NCBI RefSeq assembly: GCF_900129035.1
Contig: NZ_FQTW01000001.1
Coordinates: forward strand, 1 to 64,000
Length of the DNA: 64,000 nt
Direction: 5' to 3'
Source: Psychroflexus salarius
GTDB taxonomy: Bacteria > Bacteroidota > Bacteroidia > Flavobacteriales > Flavobacteriaceae
The notes beneath the pieces are model-generated. The model was not told the DNA's origin and made no database searches. It was given only the letters and a program-made list of their open reading frames with translations. The stretch's first letter is position 1. The number at the start of each line of letters is the position of its first letter. Positions 28,522-38,130 of the stretch are shown piece by piece. A program made the translations under genes and the position numbers.

Positions 28522-31098
28522 TTATCGTTTTAAGGTGAAATTTCCTTTTAATACTAATCCATCTTGCAGTTTTATAACATACCAATAATCGTTTGAAGGC
28601 ATAGGTTTTCCCTTATAAGTACCATCCCAACCTTTGCTTTCTTGCGAAAAGCTAGCGATATGTTTGCCATAACGGTCAAATACCTGAATATAATCTATTC
28701 TAATATCGGCTTTTACAATACCTTCAAGCTGCCAAAAGTCGTTGACGCCATCATTATTAGGTGTGAAAAAATCTCGTACACCTAATAGTCCAACGCGTTC
28801 TTTTCGAGTACCACAGCCATTTTTATCGCGAACAAATACATCATAAATTCCTGGTGCTAAACCTTCAAAGAGAGGCTCATCTTGAAAATCAAATGGATAT
28901 TCTAAAGCATATTCATAATCACCTAAACTTTCTGTAGTTACAATGATTGAAATTGTATTATTTTCTTGTGTGGTATCTTCAACTTCAAAGTCAAATGAAG
29001 CAATGTTTGATTCAATAACTTCATGAGAGCGAGAAGTGGAGCAACCGGTCATGTTATTGGTGACAGTGACAGTGTAAATTCCCGCTTGATTCACGCCAAT
29101 GCTTGGTGTTGTTTGACCTGTATTCCAACTATAGGAATAATTAGCTTGTTCAATAATTGGTATACCAGAATCAATTTGAAGTAATTCTGGTAAATTTTCT
29201 AGACAATAAAATTGAGAGGTGTCATTACCTAATTCTGGTAATTGTCCACTTATTAAGGTAATTTGTTGATAATCTGTACAATTGTTTTGTGTTATTTTTG
29301 CAATAATTGGCTGGTTATTTGAAGTGCTTTGAAAACTTGATATTTCTGTAATTGAGTTTTCTTCGTTTATGGCATCATCAAAATTTAAAAAGTAAGAAAC
29401 TTCAACTTGATTTTCTGTTAGATTCGTATCTTGTAAAAGTTGAGAAACAGCTTCATTTAAATTAAAATTAGAAACGGTTTCACCTTCATTGACACATTCT
29501 GTTAAGGTTGCATTTTGATACTCAGGAATCTCTGAAAATGTAACTCTAGCTGTTCCGATTAAAGGACAAGAGCCATCGTTTAAATCGACTTCTAAGGTGT
29601 AAAACTCAGTGTAAGGTAGGTTAACGTTTTCTGGCAAAGTGACTTCAAAAGAAGCACTATTTTGATTAGCTACAACTTCATCATTTAACTTCCAAGTGTA
29701 AGTTGCGTTTGGGATATCATCATAACCAAGTGTATAGCTTTCATTTTCACATAAATCTAGATTAGTGGTTAATACATTTCCTAAGTTTACGATATCAATT
29801 TTATTTAGAAATAGAGATTGAATAAACGGTGGTAACCCAAAAGTTGACGTTCTCCCCGACAAACTAATGCCATTTTGATTATAAACTAAATTTTCTGGAT
29901 CTTCTTCAGGGTTTTCAATAACCCCAAGTTGAGATTGATTTAAGTTAGTGACGTAAATTTTGCCATCTGGGGCTAATTGCATTCCGCCTTTGTTGCTAAA
30001 ATCGTCAACAACAATTTCACCAGAATTTGGAACATCATTAGCCGTTAAATCCCATTGCCAAATGGTTCGATTATTAGTTGTTGCATATGCTTTAGTACTA
30101 TTTGAAGAAAAGGCAACACCATAAGCATTAAAACCTTCTATTAACATTTGCGCGTTTGAAACAACGCCTGTATTATTATCAAAATCAAATAGATAAACAT
30201 TGCCATCACCTGCATCTTGATTAGCATCTGCTGGGTTATAATTTGTGGTGTTATTAGCAGAAACTATTTTTGTACCGTCAGGTGAAGCTTTCATATAGCC
30301 TAAAGCTGCACGCCTATAATTGTCGGTTGTTATGCTTGGTCCAGCAGTTGAAATAACTGGCGTTTCATCAATACCATTTTCATCAATTTTAAAGGCGTAA
30401 AACGAATCAATGAAATGAACAATAATCCAAATTGAAGAACAATCGCCACCACGTACGGCTGTAATTTTTTCTGAAGCTTTAAACTTTAAATGCTCAGGAT
30501 TATTAGGATCATAGGTAATGAGTTCAATGTTTTTTTGGTTTGGAATAACATCTCCTAAGCCATTATTTAAGCTCATGTCTACAACCGAATAATTTAAGCC
30601 ATTGTTAAAACCATCATCATCAGTTGGCACTTCATGAAATGGTACATCTGTATAATTGGGTATTGGGTTGCCTTGCTGATCAGCTGGTCCTTGATTGGGA
30701 TAGGCAAAAGCATTATCATGATGCGGCTCATCTAATGTAAATACAAAGTATAAGTTAGTGTTAGTTGGGTGTGGAACAATTAAACCACTGGACGTACTTG
30801 AAGGGTCACCATTTAATCCATCAAAATTAGTGCTTGGGCTATAATTGGCATTTTCCATAGGAAGATGATTTCTGTTCCAAACCGTTCTGCCGTCGGTATA
30901 AAACAATAAATCTCCATTAGGCGCAGAGATAGATGAACAACCTTCATTTGTACTTAATGCACCATCTAACAATGCTGTTGGCGGACTTGTGTTAAAGGTT
31001 ATCCCTGCATTGTTTCCAAAGTACCAATTATTAGCTTCGCCTTGGCTATAATTATAGAATGAAATCAATAAAAACAGTGAGAGAAAATATAGTCGCAA
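28522..31098 (-). CDS. Large surface protein with T9SS type B sorting tail
   Basis: 858 residues: signal peptide (about 1-20), then a beta-propeller-like region (25-430) that begins NWYFGNNAGITFNTSPP and contains repeated blades (ISAPNGDLLFYTDG, MKASPDGTKIVSAN, QLAPDGKIYVTN), then Ig-like repeats with Cys pairs, and the type B tail (FFTPNNDGVNDFWQL, YIQVFDRYGKHI, FTLKR). The start is TTG at 31096-31098. It is the first gene of the leftward secreted-protein cluster. The propeller suggests ligand or polysaccharide contact; this is inference. Confidence 0.88.
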   Translation of the reverse strand: MRLYFLSLFLLISFYNYSQGEANNWYFGNNAGITFNTSPPTALLDGALSTNEGCSSISAPNGDLLFYTDGRTVWNRNHLPMENANYSPSTNFDGLNGDPSSTSSGLIVPHPTNTNLYFVFTLDEPHHDNAFAYPNQGPADQQGNPIPNYTDVPFHEVPTDDDGFNNGLNYSVVDMSLNNGLGDVIPNQKNIELITYDPNNPEHLKFKASEKITAVRGGDCSSIWIIVHFIDSFYAFKIDENGIDETPVISTAGPSITTDNYRRAALGYMKASPDGTKIVSANNTTNYNPADANQDAGDGNVYLFDFDNNTGVVSNAQMLIEGFNAYGVAFSSNSTKAYATTNNRTIWQWDLTANDVPNSGEIVVDDFSNKGGMQLAPDGKIYVTNLNQSQLGVIENPEEDPENLVYNQNGISLSGRTSTFGLPPFIQSLFLNKIDIVNLGNVLTTNLDLCENESYTLGYDDIPNATYTWKLNDEVVANQNSASFEVTLPENVNLPYTEFYTLEVDLNDGSCPLIGTARVTFSEIPEYQNATLTECVNEGETVSNFNLNEAVSQLLQDTNLTENQVEVSYFLNFDDAINEENSITEISSFQSTSNNQPIIAKITQNNCTDYQQITLISGQLPELGNDTSQFYCLENLPELLQIDSGIPIIEQANYSYSWNTGQTTPSIGVNQAGIYTVTVTNNMTGCSTSRSHEVIESNIASFDFEVEDTTQENNTISIIVTTESLGDYEYALEYPFDFQDEPLFEGLAPGIYDVFVRDKNGCGTRKERVGLLGVRDFFTPNNDGVNDFWQLEGIVKADIRIDYIQVFDRYGKHIASFSQESKGWDGTYKGKPMPSNDYWYVIKLQDGLVLKGNFTLKR

Positions 31099-31126
31099 GT
31101 TTTTTTACCAAATATATAAAAATTGC

Positions 31127-31951
31127 TTACAAATCACGTTTTTTCAATATAAGGAATGAACCATAAACAAAAATAAATGTCCATGCTAAAACAATTACAA
31201 CGCTTAATAAACTGACATCATAATTTTTAACAAATTCTGGGTTGACTGATTGTGCAGTTGACTTTACAATATTTAAACGCGTAACTGGTTCTTTGATGAG
31301 ATTACTCATAGACGTTAAAGGCATGAATTGAATTAATGGTTTTAAAATTTCAACTTGAAAAGTGATGACTAAATAGACAATTCCTTCAATCACCCAAATT
31401 AAAAATAAGAAGCCTAAGGCAAAAGCCGAACGTTTGACAAAAATTCCTAAAAACATACAAAGCGAAAAGAAGCCAAGCAGTTTTACAAAATAGGCAAAAA
31501 CGTATTCTAAATCTGAAAATATAATGCTTGCCTCATCAAAATCTGAAAAAATTAAACCTAAAATTAAGGAAACAACAAAGACCAATACCGTAGAGGCAAC
31601 TGCATAGAACAGTACATTTAAGAATTTTGAAAGGATAAACTCTTTTTTACTAAGACCATCAATTAAATTTTGTTTGAGTGTCCTGTTAGTATATTCGCTA
31701 GACATCATTGATACGATAACAATGGCTAAAAATATTTTCAGAAAGGCAACCACATAGGTATTAAAGTGCCAAATGTATGGAAAGTTAAAAATGCCTTGAT
31801 CAGCAAATCTAAAGTCTATGGCTCCAAAATTAAAACGTATAGAAGCAAATAGGGCAATGGCTGAAAATAAAACAAAGTATAGAATGCTAAGTATTTTAGC
31901 GGATTTGTTGTGTTTTAATTTGTGAAATTCAATTAAAAATAAGCGTTTCAT
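31127..31951 (-). CDS. ABC-2 type transporter permease
   Basis: 274 residues with six predicted membrane helices (near residues 18-38, 63-83, 110-135, 147-167, 170-195, 245-268). The N-terminal FLIEFHKLKHNKSAK and the segment SSEYTNRTLKQNLIDGLSKKEF are typical of ABC-2 export permeases of the NatB/BcrB kind. It lies 4 bases after its ATPase gene, with which it forms an exporter. Substrate unknown. Confidence 0.88.
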   Translation of the reverse strand: MKRLFLIEFHKLKHNKSAKILSILYFVLFSAIALFASIRFNFGAIDFRFADQGIFNFPYIWHFNTYVVAFLKIFLAIVIVSMMSSEYTNRTLKQNLIDGLSKKEFILSKFLNVLFYAVASTVLVFVVSLILGLIFSDFDEASIIFSDLEYVFAYFVKLLGFFSLCMFLGIFVKRSAFALGFLFLIWVIEGIVYLVITFQVEILKPLIQFMPLTSMSNLIKEPVTRLNIVKSTAQSVNPEFVKNYDVSLLSVVIVLAWTFIFVYGSFLILKKRDL

Positions 31952-31955
31952 GGCG

Positions 31956-32855
31956 TTAGGCTTTTGTAAGTTCTAAAAATTGTTCTTCTAAAGTTTCTTT
32001 TCGTTTAATAAGTAAGTTGACATAAATGCCTTGACTCGCTAAAGTTTTATTGAGTTCACTAGCTTCAATAGGTAGACTTAAAAATGCCTTTAATCGATGA
32101 TGTTCATCAACTTTTACAACTTTTTCAATAAAATCGAGTTGGCCCAAAGCCGAATCTAATTCTTCTAGATTTTTTGAAGCAATTTCAACAAAACCATGAG
32201 TGGCATTCATCTGGTCTACGCTACCAGCATAAAGTTTAACACCATTTCTGATAATAACAACATGAGAGCATACTTTTTCTACCTCATCAAGCAGGTGAGA
32301 GGCAAGCAAAATGGTCATGCCATCGGCTGCGATTTTCCTGATAATTTCACGGATTTGATGAATACCTTGAGGGTCAAGTCCATTAGTTGGTTCGTCTAAA
32401 ATAAGTATTTCCGGGTCGTTAAGTAATGCTGAGGCAATAGCTAAACGTTGTTTCATACCCAAAGAATAACTTTTGAAAGTATTTTCTTTTCGGTCTAGTA
32501 AATCGACGATTTCTAATTTTTCATCAATTTTTGAATAATCAACCCCTTTAATTTTACAAACCAATTTCAAATTATCTTCAGCAGACATGTTAGGATAAAA
32601 ATTGGGATTTTCAATAATAGCGCCTACTTTTTTTAGCGCTTCATGGGTTTCAACTTGTCCGCCGAACCATTCAAATTCACCTGAAGTTTTATTAACCACA
32701 TTTAATATAATCCCAAGTGTGGTTGATTTCCCACTTCCATTAGGACCTAGAATACCGTATACGTTACCTTTTTCAATCTCAAAACTCAGTTGATTTACAG
32801 CCGTGAGTTTTCCAAATTTCTTGGTGAGTTGATTTAATTTTAGAATTGTTTCCAC
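31956..32855 (-). CDS. ABC transporter ATP-binding protein
   Basis: 299 residues. Walker A GPNGSGKST, Q-loop AIIENPNFYP, signature YSLGMKQRL, Walker B ILILDEPTNGLD and switch His in LLASHLLDE are all intact. The C-terminal 80 residues form the extra domain common in exporters paired with ABC-2 permeases. The start is GTG at 32853-32855 (ETILKLNQLTKKFGK). Partner permease directly downstream. Confidence 0.92.
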   Translation of the reverse strand: METILKLNQLTKKFGKLTAVNQLSFEIEKGNVYGILGPNGSGKSTTLGIILNVVNKTSGEFEWFGGQVETHEALKKVGAIIENPNFYPNMSAEDNLKLVCKIKGVDYSKIDEKLEIVDLLDRKENTFKSYSLGMKQRLAIASALLNDPEILILDEPTNGLDPQGIHQIREIIRKIAADGMTILLASHLLDEVEKVCSHVVIIRNGVKLYAGSVDQMNATHGFVEIASKNLEELDSALGQLDFIEKVVKVDEHHRLKAFLSLPIEASELNKTLASQGIYVNLLIKRKETLEEQFLELTKA

Positions 32856-33048
32856 AGAATTGATTTTAATTATAAGTCCTAAAACTAAAAATTTGTTACA
32901 AATTAGTTAAAGAAATCTGGTAAGATTATCTTGAAGTAATACTAATTTTCAGTTGAAGTTTGGGATGTTTATTTATAAAATTAGTTAATAATCATTACAT
33001 TGCTTGCTGATTATATCAGCTGATTCAATCTAAAATTAAGTTTTAAGT

Positions 33049-34098
33049 ATGCAACAAAAATTAATGTCTAAAAAGAAACCAACTTTTCCGATTAATGAAG
33101 GTTTAAATTCATATTTAGAACTTTATAATAGAAAAACTAAAATTCCAGTGTCTTATGATGATTTACTACGTTTTTCGGGTTCTATTGTAGTTTATGATCA
33201 AAATGATGAAGATACACTTTGGGTGCGTTGCTACTATCCTGACTACGAGAGAGAAGATATAGACCATAGCTTAAAAAAAGTCTATCTTATATTACATTCT
33301 GACGGTAGAAGTGCTGAGCTCGATTTTTTAAGTGTCGATGCCATTGATTTTTGCACATTTGGAAATTCAAAACCATTTCGCATTAAAATTAGAAATGTCC
33401 TCAACGATAACTTTACTTATTTTTATGTAAAAAAAGCCGACGCATCAAGAATTTATGGCCTTGATTTTGAGCATATTTTATCACCTCACCGAATTAATTT
33501 TCTAGTCTATAAAGATACTTTAATCGAAGAGCATATTGCAGGAATCCCAGGCGATGTGTTTATTAAAGAGCACTTGCCAGATTGTGATTCGCGGGCCAAA
33601 ACACAAATAGCTAAACAGTTTGTGAAATTTAATGAACGATGTACCTTACGTTTGTTAGGAGATATGCGCTCCTATAATTATGTGGTTATACCAACGCATG
33701 ATTTTGACCATGTTGATTATAAAATCAGGGCGATAGACTTTGACCAACAAAACTTTGAAGGCAACTTAAAAGTTTATAGGCCACAATTTTTTAAAGAAAA
33801 TTATACCATGGTTAAATTAGTTGAAAGCCATTTAGAAGAGTCTTCGATAGAGCAATACCGTAAAGAAGAGCGCTCTCAAGTTGCTAAACGATTAATTACC
33901 TCACAAAAACGCTTTAGAATGCTCATAAGATGTATGATTAAGGATCATATTTCTACCCGAGAAAATGTATTGCAATTACGCAAAGACTTAGTCAACTATA
34001 CACGTGATGTAAAATTTAAACGTGCCAAAACCATGGGGCATATACTCAAAACAGCACTTGATTTTGTTAAGCGTAACTATTTAGAATACGACGAATAA
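33049..34098 (+). CDS. Conserved protein with divergent kinase-like motifs
   Basis: 349 residues, no established family recognised. The region 110-235 resembles a protein- or aminoglycoside-kinase core. There is a Lys pair in FYVKKAD (128-129), a hinge-like stretch DTLIEEHIAGIPGDVF (156-171), a catalytic-loop-like GDMRSYNYVV (Asp205 and Asn210, spacing D-x4-N) and a DFG-like IDFDQ (229-233). The C-terminal 100 residues are helical and basic (KRLITSQKRF, KRAKTMGHIL). No signal peptide or membrane segment. The ATG at 33049 is used; an ATG at 33064 is also possible. It stands alone between an ABC exporter and an M1 peptidase. The kinase reading is inference. Confidence 0.75.
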   Translation: MQQKLMSKKKPTFPINEGLNSYLELYNRKTKIPVSYDDLLRFSGSIVVYDQNDEDTLWVRCYYPDYEREDIDHSLKKVYLILHSDGRSAELDFLSVDAIDFCTFGNSKPFRIKIRNVLNDNFTYFYVKKADASRIYGLDFEHILSPHRINFLVYKDTLIEEHIAGIPGDVFIKEHLPDCDSRAKTQIAKQFVKFNERCTLRLLGDMRSYNYVVIPTHDFDHVDYKIRAIDFDQQNFEGNLKVYRPQFFKENYTMVKLVESHLEESSIEQYRKEERSQVAKRLITSQKRFRMLIRCMIKDHISTRENVLQLRKDLVNYTRDVKFKRAKTMGHILKTALDFVKRNYLEYDE

Positions 34099-34165
34099 AA
34101 CATTTTCAATGTTAATATTTCAAAATAACGCTCAAATTTATATTTTTATCAAAAATCTTATATCT

Positions 34166-36103
34166 ATGAAATATTACAAACTGCCCATTTATTTTTTAAC
34201 TTTATTATTTAGCATAACATCTTTTTCTCAATTAGATTCTAATCAGGATGAGTTTAATGATTTTCTGTATAGACGAGGAAATACATTTAGAACAGCTTCA
34301 GGTTTACCAGGACAAAACTATTTTCAAAATGTACCTAATTACGAAATTGAAGTACAGCTTGATGACAAAACTCATACAATAACAGGTCAAATTGAAATTG
34401 AATACACCAATAATAGTCCACATGACCTTGATTTTATATGGTTATACCTTGAACAAAATAGATTTACTGAAAATTCTCGCGGTACATTAACAACACCAAT
34501 AGGTGGTAATCGTTATGTTGGTGATACAGACAAAGGCATGAAAATAAGTAATTTTTCTGCCAAAGCTCATGGTGAAACTTCAAAAAATTATAGAATTTCA
34601 GACACACGAATGCAGGTTTTTTTAGAAAAACCACTTAAAGCTAATGGCGGAAAAGCAACAATTAATATGAATTTTGAATATGAAATTCCTATTGATGGTA
34701 TGGATCGCATGGGTCGCCTTAAAACACAAAATGGTTGGATTTATGCATTAGCTCAATGGTTCCCGCAAGTTGCAGTTTATGATGATGTTGTGGGCTGGAA
34801 TGTTGAACCTTATCTCGGTGCAGGCGAATTTTACTATGATTATGGAAGTTTTGATGTTAAAATTACCGCACCATACGATCATATTGTTGTCAGCTCAGGG
34901 ACACTTCAAAATCCTAAAGATGTTTTATCATCTACAGTTTATGAACGTTATAAAAAGGCAAAAGAAAGTAACGAAACCGTTTATTTAATTAAACCTGATG
35001 AAATTAAAGATATGAGCCTAAGAGCTCAGCAATCTGGCACATTAACTTGGCATTATGAAATTGAAAATTCTAGAGATGTTGCTTTTGGAAGTTCAAAAGC
35101 TTTTATTTGGGATGCCGCTAAAATTAATTTACCAAGTGGTAGAACAGCCATAGCTCAATCTGCCTATCCAATTGAAAGTAACGGTCAAGATGCGTGGTCG
35201 CGATCTACTGAATATTCAAAAGCATCAGTCGAGCATTATTCTAATATGTGGTATGAATATCCTTACAATTCTGCTGTAAATGTTGCTGCAGATATAGGCG
35301 GGATGGAATATCCAGGTTTAAATTTTTGTCGTTATACCAGTAAAGGAGCAAGTCTTTGGGGTGTTACAGACCACGAATTTGGTCATAATTGGTTTCCGAT
35401 GATTGTAGGTTCAAACGAACGCCGCTATGCATGGATGGATGAAGGTTTTAACACCTTTATCAATTACTATTCAACTTTAAATTTTAATAATGGCGAATAT
35501 CCAGCAAGACTCAATAAACCAAGAAATTTAGTAAGTTGGTTTAAAAGTGATCGTCGTGAAGGAATTGATACTTATCCAGATGTCGCTAATTTAAGAAATC
35601 TAGGAATGATTGCTTATTATAAACCAGCACTAGGATTACTGATGTTACGTGAATATATTTTAGGCCCTGATCGTTTTGATTATGCCTTTAAGTCTTATAT
35701 TAAAACATGGGCATTTAAACATCCACAGCCAACAGACTTCTTTAACCATATGGAAAATTATGCGGGCGAAAATTTGAATTGGTTTTGGAAAAATTGGTTT
35801 TATGGTACAGATAATATTGATTTAGGAATAGAATCTGTAAGACAAGTTGAAGCTAATACTTATGATTTAACCTTCGTAAATGAAGGTGGAATTCCTATGC
35901 CTGTTAAATACGAGATAACATACGCAGACAATTCTACAGAAGTTCTTGAGTTACCAGTTGAAATTTGGCAACGTGGTAATTCTTGGAGACACCGATTAAA
36001 AACCGAACAGAAAATTATTAAAGTTGAAATTGACCCAACTAAAATTTTACCAGATGTTAACTTTGGTAATGATACTTGGCCAGTTAATTTATATAAAGAT
36101 TAA
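34166..36103 (+). CDS. M1 family metallopeptidase, secreted
   Basis: 645 residues from the ATG at 34166, which begins a clean signal peptide (MKYYKLPIYFLTLLFSITSFSQ); the longer frame from 34109 would spoil it. It has the gluzincin zinc site HEFGHNW followed about 18 residues later by DEGFNTF (third zinc ligand Glu), preceded by a gluzincin GGMEYPGL exopeptidase motif. Predicted periplasmic or outer-membrane-associated aminopeptidase that trims peptides. The next gene, 42 bases on, is another secreted peptide- or ester-hydrolase. Confidence 0.93.
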   Translation: MKYYKLPIYFLTLLFSITSFSQLDSNQDEFNDFLYRRGNTFRTASGLPGQNYFQNVPNYEIEVQLDDKTHTITGQIEIEYTNNSPHDLDFIWLYLEQNRFTENSRGTLTTPIGGNRYVGDTDKGMKISNFSAKAHGETSKNYRISDTRMQVFLEKPLKANGGKATINMNFEYEIPIDGMDRMGRLKTQNGWIYALAQWFPQVAVYDDVVGWNVEPYLGAGEFYYDYGSFDVKITAPYDHIVVSSGTLQNPKDVLSSTVYERYKKAKESNETVYLIKPDEIKDMSLRAQQSGTLTWHYEIENSRDVAFGSSKAFIWDAAKINLPSGRTAIAQSAYPIESNGQDAWSRSTEYSKASVEHYSNMWYEYPYNSAVNVAADIGGMEYPGLNFCRYTSKGASLWGVTDHEFGHNWFPMIVGSNERRYAWMDEGFNTFINYYSTLNFNNGEYPARLNKPRNLVSWFKSDRREGIDTYPDVANLRNLGMIAYYKPALGLLMLREYILGPDRFDYAFKSYIKTWAFKHPQPTDFFNHMENYAGENLNWFWKNWFYGTDNIDLGIESVRQVEANTYDLTFVNEGGIPMPVKYEITYADNSTEVLELPVEIWQRGNSWRHRLKTEQKIIKVEIDPTKILPDVNFGNDTWPVNLYKD

Positions 36104-36145
36104 ACACTTCAACTGAAATACAGTCTTATTAACAAATAATATCTT

Positions 36146-37999
36146 ATGAAACAGTTTCAATTAGTGTTTAAATTTTTAATCATTTCATTTTTTGCTTTAA
36201 ATTCAGCAATAGCTCAAAGTGATTATAAAGTAAGCGAACATTATAACAAGCAAGAAGTCTACATAACTATGCGTGATGGTGTAAAATTACACACCACCAT
36301 TTATTCACCAAAAGATCAGTCGCAAGAATATCCTATTATAATGCAGCGAACACCTTATAGTTCAAGACCTTATGGTAAAGATAAATTTAGACGATCTATA
36401 GGGCCAAACATTCAGTTAATGAAAGAAGGTAACATCATTGTTTACCAAGATGTTCGTGGTCGTTGGATGAGCGAAGGTGTTTATGATAATATGCGGCCTT
36501 ATATTCCTAACAAAAAAGGGAATGAAATTGATGAAGCTAGTGACACTTATGATACCATAGAGTGGTTAGTCAACAACGTGGCTAATAATAATGGAAATGT
36601 TGGAACTTGGGGAATTTCTTATCCTGGTTTTTACGCAACATACAGCGTGCTATCTGAACACCCAGCTTTAAAGGCTGCTTCACCGCAAGCACCTATCGGT
36701 GATTTTTATTTTGATGATTTTCATCATAACGGCGCTTATTTATTATCTTACTGGCGAGCAACAGCCTTGTTTGGTTACATGAAAGATGAGCCTACAGATA
36801 AATCTTGGTATCAATTCCCAAAAATGGGTACCGAAGACCAATACCAGTTTTTTATGGATCATATGCCATTGTCTAAGCTAGATCAGTTTTATGGTGAAGA
36901 CAATATTTTTTGGCAACAGCTAAAACAGCATCCTAATTATGATGAGTTTTGGCAAAAACGCGGTATTATTCAGCATTTAGCCAATGTGGATATTAAACCA
37001 GCGGTAATGACCGTTGGCGGTTTATTTGATGCTGAAGATTTATATGGACCATTTAACACCTATAAAACGATAGAAAAAAATAACAACAATTATAACAGTG
37101 TTGTTTTCGGGCCATGGAGCCATGGTGATTGGGCAAGAAATTATAAGCGCCAAGTTGTTGGTAATATTCATTTTGGTGATAATTTATCTGAAGAATTTCA
37201 AACCAATTATGCAACAAAGTTTTTTAATCACTTCTTAAAAAATGAAGGCGACGTAAGTTCATTAGCTGAAGCTCATGTTTTTGATACAGGTGCAAAAAAA
37301 TGGAATAATTATTCAACTTGGCCACCAAAAAATACAACACCAACTGATTTTTATTTGGTTAACAACCAAAAGTTAAGTTCACAAGCAGCTAATACTAAAG
37401 AAACTTTTATCAGTGACCCTAATAAACCTGTTCCTTATACGGAAGATATAAAAGTCGTTTTTACACCTCGAAAGTTTATGACAGATGATCAACGCTTTTC
37501 AGCGCGTCGTCCTGATGTTCTGGTTTATGAAACAGATGTCTTAACTGAAGATTTAAAATTATCTGGTGAAATTTTAGCCGATTTAAATGTAGCAACCACT
37601 GGCACTGCTTCAGACTGGATTGTAAAAATTATTGATGTTTACCCATCAGACACTAAAAACACTGATGATGTTCAAGATCATCTGAAGTTATCTAACTACC
37701 ACATGATGGTCAGAAGTGAAGTATTTAGAGGACGTTTTCGCGATGGTTTCAATAACCCAAAACCATTTAAACCAAATAAAAGAACTAACGTAAAAATCAC
37801 ACTTCAGGATATTAATCACACTTTTAAAAAAGGGCATAAGTTGCAAATTCAAGTGCAAAGTACTTTTTTTCCTTACATAGATGTCAATCCACAAACTTAT
37901 GTTGATAACATTTTTGAAGCTAAAAAAGAAGATTTCAAAGCTCAAACCCATACAGTTTTTGGTGATTCAAAATTAGTTCTGCCTGTGGTTAACAAATAA
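36146..37999 (+). CDS. CocE/NonD family hydrolase (X-Pro dipeptidyl-peptidase class)
   Basis: 617 residues: signal peptide (1-23, ending NSAIAQS), alpha/beta hydrolase domain with YQDVRGRWMSEG and the nucleophile in GTWGISYPGFYA, a catalytic Asp region GGLFDAED and the His in FGPWSHGDW. A C-terminal jelly-roll domain (about residues 390-610) is the usual extra domain of alpha-amino-acid ester hydrolases and X-Pro dipeptidyl-peptidases. It is probably periplasmic and works with the M1 peptidase upstream. A strong terminator follows. Confidence 0.93.
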   Translation: MKQFQLVFKFLIISFFALNSAIAQSDYKVSEHYNKQEVYITMRDGVKLHTTIYSPKDQSQEYPIIMQRTPYSSRPYGKDKFRRSIGPNIQLMKEGNIIVYQDVRGRWMSEGVYDNMRPYIPNKKGNEIDEASDTYDTIEWLVNNVANNNGNVGTWGISYPGFYATYSVLSEHPALKAASPQAPIGDFYFDDFHHNGAYLLSYWRATALFGYMKDEPTDKSWYQFPKMGTEDQYQFFMDHMPLSKLDQFYGEDNIFWQQLKQHPNYDEFWQKRGIIQHLANVDIKPAVMTVGGLFDAEDLYGPFNTYKTIEKNNNNYNSVVFGPWSHGDWARNYKRQVVGNIHFGDNLSEEFQTNYATKFFNHFLKNEGDVSSLAEAHVFDTGAKKWNNYSTWPPKNTTPTDFYLVNNQKLSSQAANTKETFISDPNKPVPYTEDIKVVFTPRKFMTDDQRFSARRPDVLVYETDVLTEDLKLSGEILADLNVATTGTASDWIVKIIDVYPSDTKNTDDVQDHLKLSNYHMMVRSEVFRGRFRDGFNNPKPFKPNKRTNVKITLQDINHTFKKGHKLQIQVQSTFFPYIDVNPQTYVDNIFEAKKEDFKAQTHTVFGDSKLVLPVVNK

Positions 38000-38023
38000 G
38001 CAATTCTTATATTCAGTTTAATT

Positions 38024-38056
38024 AAAACAGCTTTGTATTTCGTACAAAGCTGTTTT
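38024..38056 (+). terminator. Terminator after the CocE-type gene
   Basis: A perfect 14-base stem (AAAACAGCTTTGTA with its complement) closes a five-base loop and is followed by a T run. It separates the peptidase pair from the MFS gene. Confidence 0.9.
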
Positions 38057-38130
38057 TTTAGTACTATTAATTAATTGTTAATTGAAATAATTGACGTATT
38101 TCAGATTTATTTTTATCTGAACTTTGCAGA

